From NCBI GenBank assembly GCA_000934455.1, contig KN889443.1, positions 14,988 to 52,613 on the forward strand: 37,626 nt of DNA, written 5' to 3'. The translations under genes were made by a program, and so were the position numbers. This document shows positions 1 through 12,500 of this stretch, piece by piece. The number at the start of each line of letters is the position of its first letter. The first letter of the stretch is position 1. This DNA is from Apostichopus parvimensis (taxonomy: Eukaryota; Echinodermata; Holothuroidea; Aspidochirotida; Stichopodidae). The notes beneath the pieces were generated by a model that was not told the DNA's origin, searched no databases, and worked only from the letters and a program-made list of their open reading frames with translations.

Positions 1-377
1 TCCACTTATAAGTTGTTTATTTTGACAGAATAAAGAATACCACAAAATCAAAGCAACTTCTGAACCCTGGTATGTCAGTCAACATTGTTAGGTGATATCT
101 TTTACATCCTCTACCACAAAGTGGTTGGATGTTTGTTGTTGCAGTTGACATTGAGTGCATTCAATCCAAGACTACTGAGAGAGCACTGGCTTGCTACTGG
201 GTCATTAGTGGGGGGGGGGGGCATAAACATTATGAAGGGACATTCAGGGTTCACAAACATACATTCTCAATGAAAGAGGCTGAATGACAGTCAATTTGCC
301 ACGAATATTAGAAGGGTGATGATTCAAATTTAAAGTGATAAAAGATAAAAAAACAAAATTGTTGTTGAAATTCTCAC
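1..377 (-). other. THADA: THADA intron running off the left edge
   Basis: No exon resembling the THADA C-terminus is visible. The stretch holds an 11-13 base G run near 218-230 and no other structure I can name. Confidence 0.6.
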
Positions 378-547
378 TTTATTTTCATCATTGCCTGGTG
401 ATTTAGATGGAACAACTCCACAGGCCCAACTACAAAGTTGAGCTAGACAGGCTTGGGTATCTACTTCTAGGAAGACTGCGATGAAGAGATGAACTACTAG
501 TTCTATGACAAGGTAGCAATGCATCATGGGATTGTATTCATCTTGCC
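378..547 (-). CDS. THADA: THADA exon (window exon 35), last one visible
   Basis: Encodes MMHCYLVIELVVHLFIAVFL and then a stretch ending CGVVPSKSPGNDENK, at the human IALALALAVLCDLLQQW to LLGWLLGESDDL region. The donor is AAAGTGAGA. The next exon (human FEKAEVNFWAETL region) is not found in 1-377, so the gene continues past the left edge. Confidence 0.88.
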
Positions 548-3500
548 CTGAAACAAAAGGGAAAGATATTTAGAGACCTGTCATTTTCAAATGAGATTTT
601 ACAGACTGCTTCTGATACATTTTTCAACAAAGTTTGAAAAAGTAGATATGATCAAACCCTAATACAAATGCAATCAAAAACATCTCAAAAGGTACATTGA
701 AAATTTGTGCCTTTTCTACGGATTAAAAATGCTGTCTTATATGTTCTTGATCAATGGAATAAAGTTTCTTAACATACTAAAGTTTGTAACCCAATCCAAC
801 AACATAAAATGTAACATTTGTTTTTACCTTTGGTGACAAGTTCTGTGTGCCTTGCAATCTTCTGCAGACCCCTGACTGCTACCTGTTGGACCAGCATCTC
901 ATCTCGGAGTAAGAGATGAAGCAGTAGATTCCACAATCGGATATTTAAATCGCCTGAGAAAATAAAAAATGACATCTGGATTTAGTCAGTGGAAATTGAA
1001 TGAAGCACATTGCTCAAGGCAAACAAACGATTGGTTTAGGAACCCCTTCCACAAAGCAAAAACTAAAGTCCATGGGAGATGAATTTGTGCTTCAGAAAAT
1101 AAAATTCACTTTCTGTAAACCTTCAAATTCTTTGAAGACCAACTACCTGAAAACACCTCAATATGTTGATCCTACACTTGTCAATCTTACAGTCAGTCCT
1201 AGAGACTAATAACTCGAGTTGACTCAAAACTACTTTTTTTTCCTTCAAATATTACTACCACACGTGTACCATACCTGGAATTTTGTCTTTACTTTTACAA
1301 GAAGCAAGCATGACATCACTGAGGGCAGCAGATACAGATATGCTAAGCTCTGTAGATGATTCTTCTGCATATGAACTTTCCACAAACTCAGTCCATTCAG
1401 CAAGCATATCCCAGGTTCCCTGTAAGTGTAACATATAATGATTAATAGCAGGTGGTTCGTTCGTATCTATATATTAAATCTAATAACTGAATCTCTCAAT
1501 TATCTGTATCAAGCAGTAGCATCAAGAGCTAAGTTCTGGACCAAGGGATAATTACGCCAATGGGCCCCCATTTTGCACTTCTTTTTTCCTTAAGTATATT
1601 ATGAAAGTGAGAATGCATTATTCTTTATCTGATATTATCCTGGGTCCGCCATATTTTCTTTGGCCCTCTACTTGACCCAAGGCAGTACCTCCCCCCCCCC
1701 AAATAAAAACCCTGCACCTCCTGTCAGACATGGTATAAACTCTAGGTTGTTTTCTTCTCAATCAAGACGAGAAATAAAGTGGAAAAGGCAAAGCAAATTA
1801 TAAACAGCTTCGTTCCTCATGAATCATTAAACTTGATGGCTGTTTTTTTTCAATGTAACCTAAAAAACTAAAATGTTCTTTAAGGTTGATCAGATATTAC
1901 TCATATAAAAACTCTCCATCAACGAAGTGAATATTCAGAAAGGAAAAGGTAATAATAACTTCAAAAAACTCATACTGTTATCACCTATGGTACATAAATG
2001 ACAAGACAAAATGGATACATAATAGTGTCTCCTATAAGTTTAGTTTAAACATGGATAGCTAGACCAGATGTATTACATCAACTCCTATTAATAGGATGTC
2101 CAATGTTTAAGATGGCTCCAAAACATACATGCCAGGCTAATACCATCTACCTCGAAAAAAATATTAATACTTCACATTCATTCATTGTCTTTACATGTGT
2201 GCATTTAGCTACTGCTGAAATTTGTTAATTTTGGGTGTGCCAGTATGAATCCATTCTTAACAACAGGGAATCAGTATTGAGGAGGAATGCTATTTCTGTT
2301 TGCAAACTTCTGTTTAAAATTGCTAATTGCTGAGTATGGCAGACATTCTCATCATGCAAAAAAAAAAAAAAGGGATAAAGGAAAACAAGAGAAGTGTGTG
2401 GCAAACCAAAATAATTTGGAGTTTGAGGATAAAAAAAATAGACGGAAAAACTTGGACAAATATGGTTCTGATAGGTATTGTGTTGACACTAGCTTAATAT
2501 TTGTTATTATTTGTTTTCACTGTATTTATTTCCTTTTGATCGTTTTTTTTTTTTTTGTGAAGCGCTTTGATACTTTTTGTGATTTAGCGCTATATAAATG
2601 ACATATTTATTTATTTAATATATGACATCCTATCAACAATTGTATTGTTCCAAAGTAACATAAATCTGAAGAGATAATTAAAGACTTAAACAATACCTCT
2701 GTCCCTGATTCCAACAGAAGCTTTGCTGTAATGGAGATGATTGGACTGCAGATATCATCACTGTAAAAAAAATAAAAAATAAAAAAATAAGTTTCCAAGG
2801 CATCCCAGTAACAGGTAGTAGATATACCCTTTCTAAGAGTTCAGTTTGAGCATTCATTGACAGCAGTCTCTGCTGTTTACAAATTGACTTTACACAACAA
2901 TCTAGACTATGGTACATAAACGACAAGACAAAATGGAATACATAAAAATGTCTTTAAACAGTTTAAATTAAACATGAATAGCCAGACCAGATGCTGGAAA
3001 TCATTCCTTTCAAGGTTAACTGAGGGATGAGGGAGACATGACCCCTCCCCCCCCCCTTGAACTGTTTGAAGGCTAACTAAATGTCCTCCATTTTCTGGAT
3101 AAAGTAATAAATAAAGCAGGGGTTCTTCAATCCAATGCACACATACACTGCTGCTAAATCTCGTGTAGATTGCTTTACAACTATAAAAATTAAAATCTAT
3201 CAAAACTTTTCATACATCACATGATCTACAAAACATACAGTTACAAGTGTGCCACTAGTGTACTGTATGAGAGGGATATTGTGTATATATTATTTCTGTA
3301 CGATACCAAAACTTTTTTGCTAAAAAAAAAAAAAAAAGCTGACCAACCAAAGATTACTTACAGTGGTTCAAGGCAGTTGTTACAATATCACTTAAAATCA
3401 CACGTAAATACTGATATTCACTGTCTATTAAATTTTTCAAAATAAAATTTTTCATAACATTAGAGGATAAGTTGCTATGCACAGTGTGTAGACGAAACCA

Positions 3501-6500
3501 TTATGACCCATCTCAACTTAATATGACTTTATTTATAATCCTGTAAGGCAAAAATGAATTTAGTTAAAAAAATAGTGACAATGTTAATTTTTACCTGATA
3601 AAATGGCAATTTGCCAACTCTAGCATATTCTTGAAAAATGCTAGCCTTGACATGTTACAGTTGGTTGATAGGTGTCGAGTCACCTCTTGAATTGGAAAGT
3701 GGTCGGCCAAAACTTGGAGGGCCTGTGGGTGTTGATTGAGTGAAAATAGTTGTTTCAGAAACAAAAATTATATTAAAGGAGTTCTGGCATGACTTACATC
3801 AAAAACTTGCCTCACTTTTTTTCACAGAATGAAACACAGTGTTCACTATCACCTCCAGTTCTGTAAATTAATCAGAAACCTTCTTTTAAAATTTGTGATT
3901 TTGCAAACAGTATAAATTTTCAACCATGCTAAAAGTACAAATTGGATATGCTCAATTGCCTTCTTTTTTCTTCTTTCATTTTATTACAAAAGTGCCAACT
4001 TTTAAAGGAATAACTCAAAGGTAGCATTAATTTGTACTTGTACAAATAGAACTTTTTATAAGCATTGTAGAGATGCTTGCATTTAATTCAATTCATACAT
4101 GCAGAGTTTACTTTCTTCCCTTTTATTTTGAGCATTTGAATTTTGGCATGTTTTAGTTTACCGAAAGTGACCTTGAAGCAAAACAGGTGTGCTGAGCAAA
4201 GGTATTATTAGATTTCCATTAAAAGTGGTCCCCAACTTTCCACTCCAAAGTTTGGTCCTACATAACACAAATACATCACATTCATAGATAATGTGTAAAC
4301 AACACAAGCCGTAAATAACGTGTTAGTTCTACTCAAATCAGGGCAAAAAAATACTGAGAACAAAATAAACAGAAAGAATTATCTTTTTTATGAGTACAAA
4401 TGAGTACCTGCAAAATAACACTCAAATACAACTTGAGAATCAAAGACTGTCTCGGTACTAATATACTTCATGTAAATGACAAATGTCTTACCTTTCCCAG
4501 ACACGCTACATTATGTTCACTTCCAGTTACCATAGCAACCAGCTTCACAAGAATTTCTTCTCTTGTAGAAGAGTCACCAGTTTCTTGAGCCTTGCAAAGA
4601 CCATTGGCAGGTTTACATTCTCCTCTATCCTCTGAGGTCAAAGGTTGAAGACTGGTGCCTTCATCCAGAATGAAATTTAATCCAATCAATCTGACCTCAT
4701 ACAGAGGTGAACAAAGTAGTTTCATCAGAAGACAACTGCGGGATACTTTCAGACCATCAAATTGGGGGTCTACTTTGATTTGAATTGTATTTAAGGAATC
4801 ACATATGTTTGTGACATGTTGTTCGGGAATTTCCATAAACCTGGTCAGAAATATTGCTTCTTCTTTAGCTAATGCCACAGAATCAGGTTGAAGGTCACAA
4901 GATGATTTTAAACAATCACGGATAAAGATCTCTACAAAGTTATTTGTTAGACCTGTCACAGAATGACCGATTCCATCTGTCACGGATAGAGACAGGATCC
5001 ACTGTTGATCTATTAAAACTGAATTGATAATTTGCATAAAGGCTGCCCTTGTTGTTGCACATCTGTTTTGACTGAACAAGGAACAAAAGACAATGTCAAT
5101 CAAACTTAATTCAGAGTTCTTTTGTTATAAAGCTGATTGTATGCGATTCTCAATCACAGAATAAACTATTTTCAACCTGTGAATCAAGGATAAATTCTGA
5201 AAAACTGTATTTTACTCACTTGTCAGCACTGTGAGAGCTGTAGCATGGGAGTTTGCTTTCTACTTCAGATTTTGTGTAGTTAATGAACAACAAATATGTA
5301 ATTTTTGTGTACGACATAAACTGTGAGCTTCATTGAAAGGTTGAGGTAGAACAGATACCTCGGATATCGATATTAACATCTGTGAACATTATGAGTCTCA
5401 TTTCAGATGAGATGAAGTTTAATTACTTAATATAATTATAGAAATTCCTTCCCTTAAATATAAATACTCTTTGTTAATTTGCAAACATGTGGCATTCTTC
5501 CCCTTAGCAACAACTTTGCACACAAAATGGTTACAATATATAGAGCTTTTCTGCAGATTAGAGAGATTGTAGAGTAAATGTGACAAAACCGTGGGAAAAA
5601 GTGAAGCTAACAAAAGATTATCTAATGTTCTTACCAAGAAGAAATCCAAGAATAGGATTTTAGTAGAGGCAAAACATCTTTGAAAAACTGGTTGATAATT
5701 GCAGAAATTGTTCCAGCTTTCTTAACGTGAGCTTCAATTAGATTCTTGACCTGTTGACAAATAAACATTGATATTGAAATTATAGCTTTCCAAAATAAAG
5801 CTTATCTTCAGCGATTTATTCAATTACTTTTATTCTTTCAGACAGAGCAGCTATCATGACTAATTCAAATTTATGGTGAATTCTTGCAAACTTTAAATCT
5901 TTCAAATTCTTTCATTTCTGGCTTGGTTACTATTTCTCTTTCCTCTGATTGACTACAGAAGTAAGACGCTCTGCAACTAATACTGATGCTAATCAGTCTT
6001 TACTCTAGTACTACTAATGCGAATATTAATATTTATGAATATTAATAGAAGTAATACCTCTGATGAACTAATCAATATAAATAACTTGCCATCCCTCCTG
6101 GTTTTATCAGGAGTCCCTTGGTTTTAAAGAGTCATATCATACTCCATTTTTATTTGCTAATCTCCTCAAAATTCTCTCAAAAAATCTCTCAAAATTTAAT
6201 TTCAATGTTTTTTTCTAAATTGGAATCATGAAGTAGGACACACTTATGTTTCTACCTATGTTAGGAACATAGAGGAAATCCACTGTGTTCTGCAGTGCTA
6301 ACTAAAGTCAGATTATACAGTATGTAACTGATATTATTGTAGTGGCGATGTGCTATTGTTGCTGTTAAAATATGCATGTATGATATAGTCTCTGTCGTTA
6401 AAGTTGATTCTGTTAAAATACCAAACTGTTTCTTATGTCGACATCTTGTTTTAGATGTGACCTGCCCCAATTCTCCTGCAATTTTCCCCATTCCAGATAT

Positions 6501-9500
6501 TTTGGGGATCGAAAATTGTAACTCTCTTTAAGTTTGTGCTAGACAGGTTTGACAATTCTTATTAATACCAATAATTCCTAAGTTCAGAAGCAAGTATTGA
6601 CAGTGATTAATACTGAGATTAATACTAAATATCAAAATTGGATAAGACTACTGAATATTGAACAACAACAGCAAAATCGACAACAATAATATTAATGACA
6701 GTAGATGTTATTATAAGGTCTTGACGACAGCAAGTTAACAACCGAGTGTTCATGTCCAACATTGATTGGCTGCTGAGACTGGAATTATCTGACCTGAATA
6801 GTTGTCTTTCTGTCTGTTACACTCACCATCAGCAGAATTCCATGTAACTGGTTTTGATTTACACAATCCTGAGGAGTTGATGGAAGTGACTGGATTAAGG
6901 AGACTAGCATTGAATTGACATCATTGAGTGACACCAGCGAGGACAGAGCTCTTGCAGCCATACATCTGGTCTTGTAAACTGCACACTGTGAACAACTATT
7001 AAAGGTAAAGAAAATGGATAAACATAGAGGGTAGCAAACTCAGGAATAAAAAAAAATTCAATGGATATCTCTACAGAACATATATGATGCAAAGTATCTT
7101 TCATCAAATTGAACACATTTTTTCATGGTATTTAAAATGATTCAGTTTATGTTAATATTGCTTGTTCTAAATACTCTCAAATATTCTTATCAGACTCAGA
7201 GTTCCAGCTATTTTGTTAAAAGGCATCATTAGCGTATACTGCCCCCATATACTCTCTAACCAAGCTGTACAAGAACAATCCCTGCAGTGCTTTTTGCCCT
7301 AATACTCATCATTTCCAAATAGTATCATCTCTACAATACCCGATGACAAGAAGTATCATCTCTACATCACCCGATGACAAATGGTATCATCTCTACAATT
7401 ACCAGATGACAATTAGTATCATCGCTACAATTACCAGATGACAATTAGTATCATCACTACAATGACCGGACAACAAGTAGTATCATCTCTACATCACCGG
7501 ACGAAAAGTGGTATCATATCTACATTACTCGATGACAAGTGGTATCATCTCTACAATTCCCTGACAACAAGTAGTATCATCTCTACAATTACCTGATGAC
7601 AAGTGGTATCATCTCTTTTGTGCTGAGAGAAGCCGTTTCAACCTCTTGGTAGGAAGGATGAAGATGGGAGAGGATAATGAGTGTTGGAAATAAACTGGGA
7701 TGAAGTAGACTGCTCTCCTCACTGTAAAAAAAAAATATAAAAAATCATAATTACCATGAATGAAAAAGAGAAGAGTTTGGGAGGGAGCCCTACTGGTGCA
7801 TAAACTGCTAGAGGCTCTGAAGTGCAGCTGGCTGTGCTGGGAGCTTGAAACAAATGTTGCATATGGCACATCAGACAAAACCTTGCACCTATTGCAACCA
7901 ATAGGAAAATGATACCTTCTGCCTAATAACATGGCAGCATTTGGCGCATTGGACTCGGCATAGCACCGGTTCAGAGCCGGTATAACCGGTAAGCCAATCC
8001 ACCTCTGGGCTGCCTGTTAGAATAGCTTGGCTGGTTGCTCAGCTCCTGATTATGTTAGTCTGATCAATGTTTCATCTGCTACAGTAATCTAATAGCATTA
8101 AATTAATAAATGCATATTTTGTTTGAAGAAAAGAATATGATGTTTATTGCATTACAGATCTATTCTAAGCACCAATCATTATATCTCAAGTGACCTCTCA
8201 AACTCACCTGAAGTGATTCTAGTAACCTGGGTAATCAGTGTTCTATAAGCAACTCAATCACCAGTACTCAGCAATGATCAGCAGCAACTTTGAAGGATAT
8301 CAGTTTCAGCCAATGGCCCAAAACATGAGCCATAGTTATGCTTCCACTGAAATTCCTTGAAAATACAAAATTATCTACTACTATCTACTATTATCTGTCT
8401 ACTATGACCGACTTAGTGAATACCCATTTGAGCACTTCCAAACAATGAATCCAGCTTACTATTAAATAACCTTTAACCTCACATTCCTGAACAACCAAAC
8501 TGACCCAGTACACTCCCACTCGGTATGTGATCATTTGGTGGATATCCATCCATTTCTACAGAATTTTTTAAAATTTATTTTATTGGTTGAGCCATTCTAC
8601 ACATTCACAACAATGATTGAACAGCAATTTCCAAATTGCTGATAGTCAATAATATCCTTACTTTCCTGTACCCCACCCTAACATCAACTTTGCAAAAAAA
8701 AACACGAATCTAATATGACGTAACGGCTCTTACAATTTGTAAGCCCCGGTATTCCGATATATCTCGGTGAAACATACCAACAATAAGGAGCCGAGAAACC
8801 CGGAATTTGGTTACTCTTTATGTGCGACACAGGTGCTCCAATGCACACAGTGAAGCACATCAATACCAGGAATTTTGCATCCACTTACGTGACACAGTAA
8901 AACATAAAATGGATTAAACGAATGAATTATTCAGATCAGACGCAGACAATACCTAGACTCAAGGCTTGACTGCAGCTGTTTGATCAGAAAAGCATGAAGC
9001 GATGGGAATCGGGAAAAGAATTCACGTCCAGTCATACTGCAAAATAAACAAGAAATATGAATCGTGAAAAAAATCTTTTGAAAAATATGTATAATAATGT
9101 AAGTAATAGTTGATACCTAAAACTGAACAAGTCTTCCCTAAATTAAGGGAACCACTATCTACCATACTCTGTGATATCTTAAAGGAATATTTCAGAGACA
9201 GATTTATTTTTGACACGTACAAAAAAAGATAAAATTTTTCATGCACTTCCTAAATGCCCTCTTTCCAGATATATGTTAAAGACTATTCACTTTGTACTAA
9301 AATTGAACTTGGAGGGGTGAAGTCATAGTATGTACAATGATGAAAAATTATTCTGTTTTAATTTTCTTTATATTTCACTCTGTTTTAATCATGAATTAGA
9401 TACAGTTCCAACTTTTGTAGGAATTAAATGAACATGTCAATCATTGACCCAAGTCACCATATTTATACAGATTTCTACATTCGTACAGAATGAAGGAAAA

Positions 9501-12500
9501 AGACAATATTTACCAATTTTTCTTGCTCAGTTCATCCTTTTCACGATTGACTCCAAATATCCTTGTAACCAGAGCACTGAAGAGAAGTGTAGATGAGTTT
9601 CTAACCTGTGATCAACAACCAATAAAGATGATACAAATCAGATACTCAATATTGTTTTGCTGGTTTACTAAGATTCATATTTGAAATTTGCATATTTGCA
9701 CTTTTAAGCTGGTTCTTATTATGAATATTTTTAAATCCTTTATATTTTTGCTCTCGTCTTCTGTTGAAGGCCATTCAATAAATATTGTTTAAAAATCCTG
9801 CTGGAAGTAGCAAGAGATAAAACAAAGCAACAAATTGCAAATATATTTCAATTTGATGGATAAAATCATGACAAATGTATCAAGGAATGTACAAATTAAA
9901 GAAACACATCTCAAAAATACAAACAAAATTAATATCGATATCAATAGTAATAGTAATTGACAGAAACAGAGCTAGTATTATAAACTTATTATTAGAAATG
10001 ATTTGTCGGCTAAATATTTCTTCGTTACAGTACAAAATTGATCAAATTTCCTGGATAAAGAGACTGGAGACATAGAACCGAGAAGAGGAAAGATATGAGT
10101 ACATTCCAAGACCTTATCATGTAAATCTTATTGCAAATTTCATTTCTTGATGACTCCCCCCACAACCCAGCCCCAGATAATAAAGTATCTAGCATTTAAA
10201 GAGAGGTGACGTACCGCCCACTGCTTAGATCCAAATCCCCCTACTGCTGCTACCACACCTTCAGCCACAAACTGGAATACTTCCTCTCCGAGTCGAGTGT
10301 CACGATACAATGCCCTCAAGATGTTAAGAGCATGGACCTAGAGAAAGATGAAACAAATGAGAAATAGATACAATGCCCTCAAGATGCTAAGAGTGTGGAG
10401 AAAAGATGAATAACTGCAGAGATGAGAATTAATCTCTTGAAAGTTTATGTTCTAATAGTATTATCATGTAACATGGACCTCTGGACTTCAAAATGAAGAA
10501 AGGACTCATTCAACTGTAGTCCTTGCGATCCACCGTTCCTAAATCTGACTTCTTAATACGTTTTTGCGGCATTGTAAGAAGTTTATGTCCAACTCAAGAA
10601 ATCTTAGCATTTTAATAGATAATAAATGTAATATGTAAATACAACAGCTTCATCATTTTTGTTGTGATAACTGTAAACAATCTTCATCTAAGATATTCTA
10701 CAAAGTATTATTTCCATAACGACTCACCTTTTCAGCAGTTTCGCTGTTACTCTCATCAGCAACCAGCTTAATTAGTGAACGCATTGTTTCTTTCAGATTA
10801 GTTTTTCCGGGAACATCTGGTTCTGTACCAACGATAGCCTGTGAGAGCAGAGAGTGCAGAGAGAGCAAGTTTTTATGTTATCTTATTAGAGCAAGAACTA
10901 TTACAGAAATCTGGAACTATTAACTTTATATTAGTGTCAAATAATGGTAACTGTAACAAGGTGTTGTTAAAAGCAAACACAAAAGTAAATCTAAGATTAC
11001 TGTCCTGACATGTGTGATTATCAGAAAACAAAAGTTAGAAATGCAGACATAAGAAATTTTCCATTGGATACTTATAGTGTATTTTCTTATGGTTGACTGA
11101 TCTCTCCATTGGTCATAAGGTACAAGCGAGGGCTACAGAACACTGGAACATTTCAAGTTACTCAACTGTTGCAAAATATTTCTCAAAATATCAAACTTCA
11201 CTCTAATCTGTGACTGTAGATGGAGGTCGGGGGAGGGAGGGATGGGGGACAAATGGTAACTAAGTTCCTCCAGTATTTGAATAACCTTTCGTTCTAAATA
11301 TAAGCTAAAAATTACACTAATCTGAGCTTTCTCTCACAACCTTCCAACCCCTCCCTCCCCCCCCCACTTCCTTCCTTCCCTACCCCTCCATACAAATGTT
11401 AAAACTGTCCATAGAATTCATAATACCTGAATAGCAAATGGAACCCCAGCACTCCTCCTTGTTGCACACAGTAGTCCTGTTCCCATGGTAACCGCTGATA
11501 GGAGGTCATGCAACCATTGTCGAGGAAGGCAAGCTAGGGTGGAGTTACTTGATCTGATGAAGAAGGATGAGGGGGTAAGTCTAAAATGTGGAAGCATTTG
11601 GGGCTTTTCTTTGTCAATGTTTGCTCTTGAATGTTGTTAAGAAACCTTTGAGATATTTGAAAGCTGCATATGAAGTTTTGTGTTACTTGGGTAAAACTAT
11701 GACTGGTCCATCACTCCAATGCACAAACACACATTGCCTGCATTTATGTATCTCTAACACTCATAGGAGTGTCAGCCCTCTAACACTCATAGGAGTGTCA
11801 GCACTTTAACACTCATAGGAGTGTCAGCACTCTAACACTCATAGGAGTGTTAGCTCAGTGGTTAACGCCGGTGCCTTCCAATCATAAGGTCCCCGGTTCA
11901 AGTCATTCCAAGATTAATGTATGTTGTCCAGTTACAGAGTTGTTTACAATTGACAACTCATAATTATGGACGTTAAATATGAATGTAAGAGACTGATTTT
12001 GGTCAGCTTGTGGCTTTGATAAGCCAATGAGGCTTCTTCGCGAGTTCCTGCTTGCAGGCAGATCTAAATACATACATACATTTCCATGTTTCCACTCCAA
12101 CTATAAAGCTTGTAAATACACAAATGAAGTAGTGTGAATTGCAAACAAATCAAGAACATTTGAACAAAACTTTGGCTCTGTTTAAAATAATCATGCGTTT
12201 GAGCTCATACATGATAAAAGGGCAAAGGTTGTCTTTATCTGGATAAATTACAATCGTGTTCTGAGCAAAAATTCAGCACGGCCCAAAATAAGTCGAAATA
12301 CGCACAAAACAGAAACAATCATATTAAAGGCCGATTAAGTTATTAGAAATAAACAGACGACAAGCGTCATTAGTATACTAACCTCCATAGTCTCACAGAC
12401 AGTTTTTCAAACCCAGCGTAGGCTAGCTCAAATGCACCACGATGTTTGGACTCCATTAGCAGCTTCAAAAAAAACTTTCCCATGTCTTCAACCTGAGAGA

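Noticed and set aside
2287-2601. 104-codon plus-strand open frame
   Set aside because: Made of A- and T-rich low-complexity sequence running into a retroposon tail.
6904-7116. 70-codon open frame overlapping THADA window exon 28
   Set aside because: It is in a different frame from the exon; the homology to human THADA is in the frame giving MAARALSSL.
7321-7616. Regularly spaced repeats that could suggest a CRISPR array
   Set aside because: Units are head-to-tail without unique spacers, in a eukaryotic intron, and match an exon edge; it is a minisatellite.
11846-11920. tRNA gene
   Set aside because: The A and B boxes are present, but the acceptor and anticodon stems do not pair properly and a SINE body and ATAC tail follow.
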